Below, piece by piece: positions 24,058-33,438 of a stretch of DNA of 60,678 bases. The stretch lies in contig CALXVM010000010.1 in NCBI GenBank assembly GCA_944392105.1, positions 1-60,678 on the forward strand, in the 5' to 3' direction. Below the pieces are notes generated by a model, which worked only from the letters and a program-made list of their open reading frames with translations, searched no databases and had not been told where the DNA came from. Each line of letters begins with the position of its first letter. Within the stretch, counting starts at the first letter, position 1. Source of the stretch: an uncultured Clostridia bacterium (GTDB taxonomy: Bacteria > Bacillota > Clostridia > TANB77 > CAG-508). The translations under genes were made by a program, and so were the position numbers.

Positions 24058-26139
24058 ATGCCAAATAAATTAATAATTGTTGAGTCGCCTGCAAAGGCAA
24101 ATACAATAAAAAAGTTTTTAGGTGGAAATTACAAAGTTATGGCATCTATGGGACATATAAGAGACTTGCCAAAGTCTAAATTAGGAGTAGATATAGAACA
24201 TGACTTTGAACCAGAATATATAAATATTAGAGGTAAGGGAGATTTAATAAAATCTTTAAAGAAAGAAGCCAAAAATGCAAGTAAAGTATATCTTGCAACT
24301 GACCCTGACCGTGAAGGAGAGGCTATAGCATGGCATTTATCTCATATATTAGAAATACCACAAGATGCGGTGTGCCGTGTTACATTTAATGAAATAACAA
24401 AAGAAACAGTCCAAAAATCTATTAAAGAACCAAGAAAGATAGACATGAACTTAACAGATGCACAACAAGCAAGACGTGTATTGGATAGAATAGTAGGTTA
24501 TAAAATTAGCCCTATTTTATGGAAAAAAGTAAAAAGAGGACTATCTGCAGGACGTGTTCAATCTGTAGCGGTTAAGTTAATTGTAGACAGAGAAGAAGAA
24601 ATAGAAAAATTTATCCCACAAGAGTATTGGAACATATATGCTATATTAATAGAGCCAAATTCAAATAAAAAGTTCGAAGCCAAATTTTATGGTAAAGACG
24701 GAAAGAAATTAGAAATAAATAATGAAGAAGAAGTTAATAACATTTTAAAACAAATAGAAACTGGAAAGTACGTAGTAGATGATGTAAAAAAAGGAGAGAA
24801 AAAAAGAACTCCAGCACCACCATTTACAACGAGTACAATGCAACAAGAAGCTTCAAGAAAAATTGGCTTTACACTTAAGAAAACAATGTCTGTTGCACAA
24901 GGATTATATGAAGGTGTAAAAGTGACTGAAAGAGGAACAGTTGGTTTAATTACATATATGAGAACAGACTCTACTAGAATTTCTGAAGAAGCAAGACATG
25001 CTGCTAAAAATTATATAGAAGAAACTTATGGAAAGTCATATTATGAAAATAGATATTATAAAACAAAACAAAACTCACAAGATGCACATGAGGCAATTAG
25101 ACCAACTTATATAGACTTAACACCAGAAAAAATAAAAAATGACTTAACACCTGACCAATATAAACTATATAGATTAATTTATAACAGATTTATAGCAAGT
25201 CAAATGTCGGCAGCAGTTTATGACACAGTTTCTGCTAATATAAATGTTAATTCTTATAATTTTAAGGCAAGTGGACAAACTTTAAAGTTTAAAGGTTTTA
25301 TGACTTTATATGTAGAAACTTTAGACAACGAAAAAGAAGAAACAGATGAAAGTATTCCAGAGCTAGTAGTAGGACAAGAAGTTATAAAAGAAAAATTAGA
25401 GCCAAAACAAAGCTTTACAGAACCACCTCCAAGATATACAGAAGCAAGCTTAGTAAAGGCTTTAGAAGAAAAAGGTATAGGAAGACCAAGTACATATTCT
25501 CCAACAATTACAACTATATTAGAAAGACATTATATTCAAAAAGAACAAAAACAATTAGTACCTACAGAATTAGGAAAGGTTGTAAATACAATACTTACAG
25601 AAAACTTTACAGATATTATAAATGTAGAGTTTACAGCCAAAATAGAAGAAGATTTTGACGAAATTGCAGAAGGAAAAGAACCTTGGAAAGAAGTTATTAG
25701 AGAATTTTATGGGCCTTTTGAAAAAGAAGTAGAAAAAGTAGATAAAGAATTAGAACATGTTAAAATAGAAGATGAAGTAACAGACATACCATGTGACAAA
25801 TGCGGCAGAATGATGGTAATAAAATACGGAAGATATGGAAAATTTTTAGCATGTCCAGGCTATCCTGAATGTAAAAATGCAAAACCTTTAATAGAAAATA
25901 TAGATGTACCTTGCCCTGTATGTGGAGCAAAAGTGCAAGTTAGAAAAACAAAAAGAGGTAAAAAATACTATATTTGTGAGAATAACCCTAAATCTTGTAA
26001 TTATATATCTTGGAATAAACCAAAAGTGGGAGAAGCATGGTCTCCAGAGATAGAAAAAGAAACAAACAAAGCAAAAAGAGCTACTAGAAAGACAAAAAAG
26101 AGTAAAAAAGCGAAAAACAGCAAAAATGCTAAAAAATAA
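24058..26139 (+). CDS. topA: DNA topoisomerase I
   Basis: 693 residues: TOPRIM domain (KLIIVESPAKANTIKKFL at the start and DPDREGEAIAWHL with the acidic metal site), the four-domain type IA core with the active-site tyrosine at about 300 (GLITYMRTDSTRIS), and two C-terminal four-cysteine zinc modules (CDKC...CPGYPEC and CPVC...CENNPKSC), ending in a lysine-rich tail. It relaxes negative supercoils. Ribosome site AAAAAGGAG. Transcribed away from the murG operon after hairpin B. Confidence 0.97.
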   Translation: MPNKLIIVESPAKANTIKKFLGGNYKVMASMGHIRDLPKSKLGVDIEHDFEPEYINIRGKGDLIKSLKKEAKNASKVYLATDPDREGEAIAWHLSHILEIPQDAVCRVTFNEITKETVQKSIKEPRKIDMNLTDAQQARRVLDRIVGYKISPILWKKVKRGLSAGRVQSVAVKLIVDREEEIEKFIPQEYWNIYAILIEPNSNKKFEAKFYGKDGKKLEINNEEEVNNILKQIETGKYVVDDVKKGEKKRTPAPPFTTSTMQQEASRKIGFTLKKTMSVAQGLYEGVKVTERGTVGLITYMRTDSTRISEEARHAAKNYIEETYGKSYYENRYYKTKQNSQDAHEAIRPTYIDLTPEKIKNDLTPDQYKLYRLIYNRFIASQMSAAVYDTVSANINVNSYNFKASGQTLKFKGFMTLYVETLDNEKEETDESIPELVVGQEVIKEKLEPKQSFTEPPPRYTEASLVKALEEKGIGRPSTYSPTITTILERHYIQKEQKQLVPTELGKVVNTILTENFTDIINVEFTAKIEEDFDEIAEGKEPWKEVIREFYGPFEKEVEKVDKELEHVKIEDEVTDIPCDKCGRMMVIKYGRYGKFLACPGYPECKNAKPLIENIDVPCPVCGAKVQVRKTKRGKKYYICENNPKSCNYISWNKPKVGEAWSPEIEKETNKAKRATRKTKKSKKAKNSKNAKK

Positions 26140-26168
26140 TAACTATAAAAATTTGACTAACTATTCAC

Positions 26169-26197
26169 TTGTAAAAATAGATAAAATGATATATAAT
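26169..26197 (+). promoter_or_regulatory. Promoter of the SNF2 gene
   Basis: TTGTAA (26169-26174), 17 bp, TATAAT (26192-26197), 32 bp before the ATG. Confidence 0.55.
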
Positions 26198-26228
26198 ACA
26201 TATTTAGTAAATTATTAGGGGTAAGGTC

Positions 26229-29207
26229 ATGATTTTAAATAATAATAAAGTAGATGATGAAGAAAATAAAAAGGTATTTAAACAGCTAATAAATACCTTT
26301 TTAACAGTAGAGAATAAGCAAATACAAAATATTAAAAATTTAGATAATAACATACATATAGAGCCAACAATTTTTTATGACAAATTCCATGGAACTTTAA
26401 AAATAGAATTTAAAATTGGAAATATGCAGATGTATAAATTAAAAAACATAGTTGAATTTTATGATAGAATGATGGCTCAAGAAGTTTATAAATATGGCTC
26501 TAAATTAGAATTTAAACATGTTAAAGAAGCATTTGATGAAGATAGTATAAAATTATTAGAATTCATTTTAAAATATGCAGAAATTATAAAATATACAAAT
26601 GAAGCTAACAATTTGTACACAAGCTATGGAAAAAAGTTAAACGAGGCAAATATTACTATTTCAAAATCAGCATTGGATGAGTTATTTGAAATATTAAATA
26701 ATAAAAGTGTAAAATTTGTTAGTGGTCAAGTAGAAACAAATGTTAGATTTTTAACAGAAGAACCTAATATAAAATTAAACTTATCAAAAGAAAAAAATAA
26801 TAAATATGAAATTACACCTAATATAGATATTTATTCATATGATGTTATTTATGGAAAAGATTATATATACATTTTATTAAAAGATACATTATATAAATGT
26901 GATAAACAGTACGAAGATACAATTTTAAAGACATTAGACATATACAAGAAAAACTATACAGGAGAAATATACTTAAATACGGAAGAGGAATTAAAGGACT
27001 TTTTTAGTATAGTTAATCCAAAATTAAAAAAATATGTGGAGTTTAAAGGAGTATCTGTTGAAGAATTAGAAAAATATATACCTAAAGAACTTGGTGTAAA
27101 AATTTATCTAGATTATGATAATCAAAATAGAATTGTTGCAGACATAAAATTTTGCTATGGAGAAGAAGAGTTTAATCCATTAGTAAATCAAAACATAAAA
27201 GAAGTAAGAAACATGGTTGCTGAAGATGAAGCTTTAGAAATAATGCGAAATACAGGTTTTATGCTTGATATAAAAAATAACAGATTAATATTAGTAGACG
27301 AAGAAAAAATTTATGAGTTTTTAACTAAAGACATAGAATTATATATGAAAAAGTTTGAGGTTCTAGCAACAGATAATTTCAAAAATAGAGAAATAAGACC
27401 ATTTAAAATAAATTCGATAGGAGTAAGGCTAGAAAGCAATTTATTAAATATAAATATAGAAGATATAGGCCTAGACTTAAACGAAATAAGTGAAATTTTA
27501 GAAAGATATAAATTAAAAAAGAAATATTATAGACTAAAAGATGGAAATTATATTAACATAGCAGATAACAATGACATAGAATTATTATCTAACATGATTG
27601 ATGGTATGGACATAAAGTATAACGAAATTAAAGATGGAGTAATTACAGTTCCACTTTATAGAGGTATTTACTTAGAAAATATTTTGAAAAAATTAAAAAA
27701 TACTAATATTGTAAAAGACGAAAATTATAAAAAAATTGTAAATGATTTAGAAATAAAAGAAAACGATTATGAAGATGTAAACGTAAAGGGGCTAAATGCA
27801 GAATTAAGAGGATATCAAAAATTAGGATATAGATGGTTAAAAAATTTAGATTATTACCACTTAGGTGGCATTTTAGCAGATGACATGGGACTTGGAAAAA
27901 CAGTTCAAATATTAGCAGTAATATTATCATATGTAAATGAAAATGGTAAAAATGCAAAACCTTCTATAGTTATATGTCCAAGCTCACTTTCACTTAACTG
28001 GCTTAATGAAGTAAAAAAATTTGCACCAAGCTTAAAATGCATTGCTATAGGTGGAAATGCTATACAAAGAGAAAAACAAATAGAAAAAATACCGTCATGT
28101 AATATTATAATAACATCTTATGAACTTTTAAAAAGAGATATAGATTTATATAAAGAAAAAAATTATGAATTTAAATATGCTATTGCAGATGAAGCACAAT
28201 ACATAAAAAATAATAACACTCAAAATGCAAGAGCAATAAAGGTAATTAACGCAGAAACAAGATATGCCTTAACAGGAACACCTATAGAAAATTCATTATC
28301 AGAATTGTGGTCAATATTTGACTATATAATGCCAGGATACTTATTTGGGCATAAAAAATTCAAAGAAGAATATGAGACTCCAATAGTAAAAGACGAAGAC
28401 GAAAATGCTATGGATAAGTTAAAACAACTAATAGAGCCATTTGTATTAAGAAGAGTTAAAAAAGAAGTTTTAACAGAGCTTCCAGATAAAACGGTTACAG
28501 TACTATATAATGAAATGGGAGAAGAGCAAAAGGCACTTTATAAATCATATTTAGCAATAGCAAAAAAAGAAGTAAAGCAAGAAATATCTGAAAATGGATT
28601 TGAAAAAAGCCAAATAAAAATACTATCACTTTTAATGAGATTAAGACAAATTTGTTGTCATCCATCGTTATTCTTATCAAATTATAAGGGAGAAAGTAGT
28701 AAGTTAAGCCAATGTATAGAAGTATTAAAAGATGCTATATCATCTGGACATAAAATATTGTTATTTTCTGGATATACATCAATGTTTGACATAGTAGAAA
28801 AAGAATTAAAGAAAAGTAATATAAATTATTTTAAATTAACAGGACAAACAAAAGTGCCAGATAGAGTTAATTTAGTTGATGAGTTTAATACAAATCCAGA
28901 TATAAAAGTATTTTTAATTTCATTAAAAGCGGGAGGAACAGGACTTAACTTAACAGGAGCAGATATGGTAATTCATTATGACCCATGGTGGAATATTTCT
29001 GCAGAAAACCAAGCAACAGATAGAACTTATAGAATAGGGCAAAAAAACAATGTACATGTATATAAAATGATAACAAAGGGCTCTATAGAGGAAAAAATAT
29101 ACGAATTACAAAAACGCAAAGAAAAATTAGTAGATAATATGCTATCTACCAAAACAACATTTATTAATAAACTTTCAGAAGCAGATATTATGAAATTATT
29201 TGAGTAA
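26229..29207 (+). CDS. SNF2-family DNA-dependent ATPase (bacterial SNF2 with associated N-terminal domain)
   Basis: 992 residues. The N-terminal 540 residues are the poorly conserved 'SNF2 helicase associated' region of bacterial members. No SWIM zinc finger (CxC...CxH) is visible. The motor covers about 545-990: motif I DDMGLGKTVQI, II DEAQYIKN, III ALTGTPIENSLSELWS, IV-VI LLFSGYTSMFD, ISLKAGGTGLNLTGAD and QATDRTYRIGQ. Such proteins are double-stranded DNA translocases that remodel protein-DNA complexes, for example RapA-like RNA polymerase recycling; the specific role is unknown. Single gene with its own promoter and terminator. Confidence 0.92.
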   Translation: MILNNNKVDDEENKKVFKQLINTFLTVENKQIQNIKNLDNNIHIEPTIFYDKFHGTLKIEFKIGNMQMYKLKNIVEFYDRMMAQEVYKYGSKLEFKHVKEAFDEDSIKLLEFILKYAEIIKYTNEANNLYTSYGKKLNEANITISKSALDELFEILNNKSVKFVSGQVETNVRFLTEEPNIKLNLSKEKNNKYEITPNIDIYSYDVIYGKDYIYILLKDTLYKCDKQYEDTILKTLDIYKKNYTGEIYLNTEEELKDFFSIVNPKLKKYVEFKGVSVEELEKYIPKELGVKIYLDYDNQNRIVADIKFCYGEEEFNPLVNQNIKEVRNMVAEDEALEIMRNTGFMLDIKNNRLILVDEEKIYEFLTKDIELYMKKFEVLATDNFKNREIRPFKINSIGVRLESNLLNINIEDIGLDLNEISEILERYKLKKKYYRLKDGNYINIADNNDIELLSNMIDGMDIKYNEIKDGVITVPLYRGIYLENILKKLKNTNIVKDENYKKIVNDLEIKENDYEDVNVKGLNAELRGYQKLGYRWLKNLDYYHLGGILADDMGLGKTVQILAVILSYVNENGKNAKPSIVICPSSLSLNWLNEVKKFAPSLKCIAIGGNAIQREKQIEKIPSCNIIITSYELLKRDIDLYKEKNYEFKYAIADEAQYIKNNNTQNARAIKVINAETRYALTGTPIENSLSELWSIFDYIMPGYLFGHKKFKEEYETPIVKDEDENAMDKLKQLIEPFVLRRVKKEVLTELPDKTVTVLYNEMGEEQKALYKSYLAIAKKEVKQEISENGFEKSQIKILSLLMRLRQICCHPSLFLSNYKGESSKLSQCIEVLKDAISSGHKILLFSGYTSMFDIVEKELKKSNINYFKLTGQTKVPDRVNLVDEFNTNPDIKVFLISLKAGGTGLNLTGADMVIHYDPWWNISAENQATDRTYRIGQKNNVHVYKMITKGSIEEKIYELQKRKEKLVDNMLSTKTTFINKLSEADIMKLFE

Positions 29208-29215
29208 TAACACTT

Positions 29216-29249
29216 CACACGTTATAAGTCTATTGACAAGTAACGTGTG
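29216..29249 (+). terminator. Intrinsic terminator after the SNF2 gene
   Basis: CACACGTTA (29216-29224) and TAACGTGTG (29241-29249) followed by CTTTCTTTT. Confidence 0.75.
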
Positions 29250-29300
29250 CTTTCTTTTATGCAATTTAAATATTTGTGCGTAACTCTTTTTTTGTCTGAT

Positions 29301-29329
29301 TTTACATAAAATGAAAAATGTGGTAAAAT
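29301..29329 (+). promoter_or_regulatory. Promoter of island-2 gene
   Basis: TTTACA (29301-29306), 17 bp, TAAAAT (29324-29329). Confidence 0.6.
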
Positions 29330-29379
29330 ATATATAAGTAGCTATTGCTACAAATTATTTCCTAGAGGGAGTTGTTCCT

Positions 29380-29907
29380 ATGACTATGCATTTTACTAAC
29401 AACGAGATTCCTTACGATAAGGTTGCTCGGATGTATGCCCAAATTGGGCTTATGGAGGAACTGGAAAAGGTACTCAAAGAGGTGAAGCTGAGCATTCGCC
29501 TCGAGTATGTAAGAGTCGAAATCATGGCAGAGAGAATCGAGAGAACCTGTGAGATCACAGGAGTTCTCGATGACAGCATCAGCAGCTTTACAAAAGCGGT
29601 GGAGGAATACATAATGTCCTCCATTTGGGAAAAAGGTACGGAAATTTCCGCCAATACGGGGAAAAACCGTAAAGAGGTTCTTAAAGAACTTCTTACAACT
29701 GACAATGCGCAAGAGTGCATTGACTGGTTTGTTCCGAACTACAAGGATGACTTGCTGCAAGACATCTCGCTCATTAAGATCTCTTACGAAAAGGGTCTGG
29801 ATGATTATGAAACTATTACCAGTGAAGAGGTAATTGCGAAAAAAAACGAGTTCATCAAGCAGGCCGGGTTATCCTTCTCCGATTTCAAAGTACCTGAAGC
29901 AAAGTAA
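29380..29907 (+). CDS. Unrecognised 175-residue helical protein of foreign codon composition (island 2)
   Basis: Preceded by GAGGGAG at a good distance from ATG 29380. The product is soluble, acidic and almost entirely helical, with heptad-like stretches (about 15-55), no membrane segment and no motif I recognise. Third-position GC is clearly higher than in neighbours (CTC GAG, GCC, ACG, CTG), although the promoter and flanks are AT-rich. CGG is read in frame at codon 17 (29428-29430). A +1 shift there would end the protein after about 34 residues. The gene forms a compact unit with its own consensus promoter and terminator, in the same way as the islands at 0.7-0.9 and 33.1 kb. Confidence 0.7.
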   Translation: MTMHFTNNEIPYDKVARMYAQIGLMEELEKVLKEVKLSIRLEYVRVEIMAERIERTCEITGVLDDSISSFTKAVEEYIMSSIWEKGTEISANTGKNRKEVLKELLTTDNAQECIDWFVPNYKDDLLQDISLIKISYEKGLDDYETITSEEVIAKKNEFIKQAGLSFSDFKVPEAK

Positions 29908-29952
29908 AAGTGAAGACAATAATCGCGTAGGGATAATGTAAATTCCCTCAAT

Positions 29953-29999
29953 GAGAGATACATGGTGAAGGCAGTGCCAACACTATGTATCTCTTTTTT
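29953..29999 (+). terminator. Intrinsic terminator of island-2 gene
   Basis: GAGATACAT and ATGTATCTC arms around a GC-richer loop, followed by TTTTTT. Confidence 0.8.
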
Positions 30000-30151
30000 G
30001 GAAAAAATTAAATATAACGGTATACTAAAATAACTACTTATGATAAAATTAGTCTAAAATAATATAAAGAATAAAAAATAAATATAAATATTAATAAATT
30101 TTTTTATTTAGAATTCTAGAAATAAAATATATTTTTATAACGAGGTGATAT

Positions 30152-31672
30152 ATGAAAGATTATATAACAATAATCGGAGGTGGCTTAGCAGGTACAGAAG
30201 CTGCTTATCAAATAGCAAAAAGAGGAATAAAAGTAAAATTATATGAGATGAAACCAGACAAATTTTCACCAGCACATAGCAATAAAAACTTAGCTGAAAT
30301 AGTTTGTAGCAACTCTTTTAAGTCAAATTTACATACTAATGCTTGTGGACTATTAAAAGAAGAACTTAGATTGTTAGACTCGCTTTTAATAAAAATAGCG
30401 GATAAAACAGCAGTTCCAGCAGGGCAAGCATTAGCAGTTGATAGAGAAAAGTTTTCAGAAGAAGTTACTAAGCAAATAGAAAGCATGGATAATATAGAAA
30501 TTATAAGAAAAGAAATTGGACATGATTTAGTGGATAATTCAGATGATATCCTTATAAGTGAAGAGTTAACCAGTGAGCTAAAAGAAATGGCAGAAGAGGG
30601 AATTGTAATTGTTGCTACTGGACCACTTACCTCAGATAAGCTTTTTAAAGAAATATTAGATATTACAGGTAATAATAATTTGTATTTTTATGATGCAGCA
30701 GCTCCAATTATAGATAAAAATACAATAAATATGGATATTGCATTTAATGGAAATAGATATGAGCAAGAAAGAGAAAAGGATGAAGACATAGAAACATGGA
30801 AAAATAGAATTTTAAATCAAGACAAAAGCTATATAAACTTACCAATGAACAAAGAAGAATATGAGAATTTCTGGAATGAACTTGTAAATGCAGAAGTAGT
30901 AGAACTGCATAATTTTGAAAAAAGAGAAATATTTGAAGGCTGTATGCCAATAGAAATAATGGCAAAAAGAGGAATAGATACATTACGTTTTGGACCACTT
31001 AAACCAGTTGGATTTACAGACTTAAGAACAGGAAAAAGACCATATGCGGTTGTACAATTAAGACAAGATAACTCACAAGGCAATTTATATAATATGGTAG
31101 GATTTCAAACTAATTTAAAATTTGGAGAGCAAAAGAGAGTATTTAGATTAATACCAGGTTTAGAAAATGCAGAATTTGAAAAATACGGTGTTATGCATAG
31201 AAATACATTTATTAATTCTCCAAAACTATTAGACGAAACATACAACTTAAAAAAGAATAATAATATATATTTTGCTGGACAAATTACAGGAGTAGAGGGG
31301 TATGTAGAATCTATAGCATCAGGCTTAGTTGCAGGACTAAATGCTATAGAAAAATATAAAACCTTAAAAAACGATAACAATAAATACAATAAGCAAGAAG
31401 AGAAGATAAAGAAAGAATATGAAAAGGATAATAATACGGATACTTGTAAAGAAAAGAGAAACAAAATTATTTTTCCAGAAGATACAATGATTGGTGCATT
31501 AGCAAAATATATTTCAAGCCATAATGATAATTTCCAACCTATGAATGCAAATTTTGGAATTTTGCCAGAACTTCCAGAAAAGATAAAAGATAAAAAAATA
31601 AAGTATGGTAAGCTAGCGGATAGAGCAATAGAACACTTAAATAATATGCTAAGAAATATTACAATAATATAA
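30152..31672 (+). CDS. trmFO: Folate-dependent tRNA (uracil-54-C5)-methyltransferase TrmFO
   Basis: 506 residues. FAD-binding GGGLAGTEAAYQIA at the N-terminus, CSNSFKSN with the catalytic-type cysteine, AGQALAVDR, GPLTSDKLF, the second cysteine in FEGCMPIEIMA and PYAVVQLRQDN, and the terminal GFQTNLKFGEQKRVFRLIPG and GQITGVEGYVESIASG. It makes the T54 methylation using methylenetetrahydrofolate and FADH2. The protein is about 60-70 residues longer than usual (about 435-445) because of a Lys/Asn/Glu-rich insertion at roughly 400-435, before FPEDTMIGALAKYIS. Ribosome site GAGGTG. Confidence 0.95.
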   Translation: MKDYITIIGGGLAGTEAAYQIAKRGIKVKLYEMKPDKFSPAHSNKNLAEIVCSNSFKSNLHTNACGLLKEELRLLDSLLIKIADKTAVPAGQALAVDREKFSEEVTKQIESMDNIEIIRKEIGHDLVDNSDDILISEELTSELKEMAEEGIVIVATGPLTSDKLFKEILDITGNNNLYFYDAAAPIIDKNTINMDIAFNGNRYEQEREKDEDIETWKNRILNQDKSYINLPMNKEEYENFWNELVNAEVVELHNFEKREIFEGCMPIEIMAKRGIDTLRFGPLKPVGFTDLRTGKRPYAVVQLRQDNSQGNLYNMVGFQTNLKFGEQKRVFRLIPGLENAEFEKYGVMHRNTFINSPKLLDETYNLKKNNNIYFAGQITGVEGYVESIASGLVAGLNAIEKYKTLKNDNNKYNKQEEKIKKEYEKDNNTDTCKEKRNKIIFPEDTMIGALAKYISSHNDNFQPMNANFGILPELPEKIKDKKIKYGKLADRAIEHLNNMLRNITII

Positions 31673-31720
31673 CAAATGAATTATATTTTTATTACATTTT
31701 AACAACTTTACATAAAACAG

Positions 31721-31749
31721 TTGAAAAAATAATCGAAATATGGTAAAAT
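31721..31749 (+). promoter_or_regulatory. Promoter of the coiled-coil protein gene
   Basis: TTGAAA (31721-31726), 17 bp, TAAAAT (31744-31749). Confidence 0.6.
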
Positions 31750-31794
31750 ATAACATAGTGATATTATTTTTTTATATAAAGGAGATAAAAGAAT

Positions 31795-32970
31795 ATGGGA
31801 AAACATAGAGATAAATTAGAAGAAATGTACCAAGAAATAGACTCTAAGTATAGTAAACTTTCAGAAAATGAAATAAAAGAGCTTATAGCTGTAGGAGAAG
31901 CAAGAGCAGAAGGAAGCAATGAAGAAGTAGATAAGCTAAAAGAAACTATCAAAACAAAAGAGCAATTAATAGCTGCTTTAATGGATAAAGAATCATCTCC
32001 TAGAATTCAAAAAGCTATAGCAGATGCAGAAATGGAATTAAAAGAAGCACAAGGAAAATTAACAGAACATGAACGTCAACAAAATTTATTTAAAAAAGGA
32101 CAAGTTAATTTAAAAGCATATATCAAAAACAAAGCTCAAATACAACAAATAAGAGCTTTTAAAGCTAATATGGAAAAGAAATTACCAGCAGAAATTAAAA
32201 AAAGAGATGAGAGCGAAGCAAAAATTAAAACAGCAGAAACAGAATTAAAAGAAGTTTTAAAAACATTATCTGATGAAAAGCTTACCATGAACATGATGGG
32301 AGACGAATATAATAATTTACAAATAAAAAAGGAAAGTCTAGAAAAAGAGTTAAAAGAACAAACAGAAATATATAAAAAATCTAAAGAAAGAATATTAGAA
32401 TTAGAAGCAAAAATTGGAAAATGTGACTTAGCTTGGAAAACTTTGTTTACAGGAAAAACTTGGGATGATATTCAAAGAAGAGCATTAGACCCTAATAGAA
32501 AATTTACTAGAAAAGTTGATGAAAACTCAAAATTAAAGCCAGAAAATGCAAAAGGTAAAAAACTTTCACCAGAAGAGCAAATGAAAGCTGATATTGCAAA
32601 AACTGTTGATGATGTACAAAAAGAACAACAAGAAAATAATGGAAAAGATAAAGGTGAAGGTGAAGGAAAATCAGACTTACCAGCACCAACACCAAAACAT
32701 CCAAGATGGGAGAAATTTAAAAACTTCTTTAAAAATGCTGGACGTAAAATAAAAGAAATATTCGTTGGAGAAGATGAAACAAAAGAGCCAGATTACTCAA
32801 AAATGGATAATATTCCAGCAGATAAAAGAGATCAATTCTTAGAAGAATTAAGAAAACATGTTGATAAAGAATATGGAAAAGAAGTAAGAGAACAAAAAGA
32901 AGCTAAATATATGGAACAACATCAGGCTAAACCAAAGGATAAAGAGTTACAAGACAAAGAAGAAAGATAA
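31795..32970 (+). CDS. Unrecognised 391-residue coiled-coil protein
   Basis: Start ATG 31795 with AAAGGAG. Residues 1-210 are strongly charged, predicted long coiled coil (many EL/KE heptads). Then there is a short ordered segment with CDLAWKTLFTGKTWDDIQRR, a polar linker with ENNGKDKGEGEGKSDLPAP (about 280-300), and a charged C-terminal helix region containing WEKFKNFFKNAGRKIKEIF. No signal peptide and no membrane helix, so it is probably cytoplasmic. The segment KNFFKNAGRKIKEIF could be a membrane-surface amphipathic helix. I do not recognise a family and assign no function. Single gene, own promoter and terminator. Confidence 0.75.
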   Translation: MGKHRDKLEEMYQEIDSKYSKLSENEIKELIAVGEARAEGSNEEVDKLKETIKTKEQLIAALMDKESSPRIQKAIADAEMELKEAQGKLTEHERQQNLFKKGQVNLKAYIKNKAQIQQIRAFKANMEKKLPAEIKKRDESEAKIKTAETELKEVLKTLSDEKLTMNMMGDEYNNLQIKKESLEKELKEQTEIYKKSKERILELEAKIGKCDLAWKTLFTGKTWDDIQRRALDPNRKFTRKVDENSKLKPENAKGKKLSPEEQMKADIAKTVDDVQKEQQENNGKDKGEGEGKSDLPAPTPKHPRWEKFKNFFKNAGRKIKEIFVGEDETKEPDYSKMDNIPADKRDQFLEELRKHVDKEYGKEVREQKEAKYMEQHQAKPKDKELQDKEER

Positions 32971-33004
32971 ATCAAGAAAAGAATAAATAAAAATGTATGT
33001 TTCG

Positions 33005-33033
33005 GAAGGATGCAGAGTATATCTGCATCCTTC
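33005..33033 (+). terminator. Intrinsic terminator after the coiled-coil gene
   Basis: Perfect 12-bp arms GAAGGATGCAGA (33005-33016) and TCTGCATCCTTC (33022-33033), GC-rich for this genome. The T tail is weak. Confidence 0.65.
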
Positions 33034-33053
33034 TATTCCTTATTTACATAAAC

Positions 33054-33082
33054 TTGAGAAAATAAGGAAAATATGGTATAAT
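33054..33082 (+). promoter_or_regulatory. Promoter of island-3 gene
   Basis: TTGAGA (33054-33059), 17 bp, TATAAT (33077-33082). Confidence 0.65.
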
Positions 33083-33133
33083 AAAATATGCAAACCTTTA
33101 AAACCTAAAAAACATAGAGAAAGGAAGATCAAG

Positions 33134-33361
33134 ATGAAAAAAGGTTTGGGTCGGGAGCTTGGACAGTTTATTATTTTTATAGGAATTATTTTAGCTGTAC
33201 TTGCAATCCTCTGGATTGCTACCAAGCTCGGTTTCGTGTTATCCTGGTTCGGTAACAATTGGTTGCCTTTCGTAATTGGTTTTGGAACAGCGACTGTCAT
33301 GAAGCTGTTTACGACAGCATTTTTTGACAGAACAAATCGGAGACACGACCACGAGGAATAA
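33134..33361 (+). CDS. Small two-TM membrane protein of foreign codon composition (island 3)
   Basis: 75 residues from ATG 33134 behind AAAGGAAG. Two hydrophobic segments (about 11-33 and 40-60) are followed by a basic tail DRTNRRHDHEE with a His/Asp/Glu end. I do not recognise the family. Codons such as CTG, GCG, ACG, CTC and CGG are unlike those of neighbouring genes. CGG occurs in frame twice: codon 7 (33152-33154) and in the NRR of the tail. Strong own promoter and terminator. Similar in size and layout to the 67-residue protein at 0.7-0.9 kb, though not obviously homologous. Confidence 0.65.
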   Translation: MKKGLGRELGQFIIFIGIILAVLAILWIATKLGFVLSWFGNNWLPFVIGFGTATVMKLFTTAFFDRTNRRHDHEE

Positions 33362-33373
33362 TTTCCCTCGACA

Positions 33374-33404
33374 GCAGGTATCCATTTAGGATGCCTGTTT
33401 TTTA
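33374..33404 (+). terminator. Intrinsic terminator of island-3 gene
   Basis: CAGGTATCC and GGATGCCTG arms (33375-33397, one G-U) followed by TTTTTT. Confidence 0.8.
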
Positions 33405-33408
33405 GTTG

Positions 33409-33438
33409 TTGACATTGTATTTTACATATGGTTATAAT
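33409..33438 (+). promoter_or_regulatory. Distal promoter of the rpsL operon
   Basis: Consensus TTGACA (33409-33414), 18 bp, TATAAT (33433-33438). No gene between here and rpsL, so a long leader transcript is implied. Confidence 0.65.

Noticed and set aside
29362..29760. Minus-strand 132-residue ORF opposite the island-2 gene
   Set aside because: The plus-strand frame has the promoter, Shine-Dalgarno and terminator; the GC-richer composition lengthens the antisense frame by chance.
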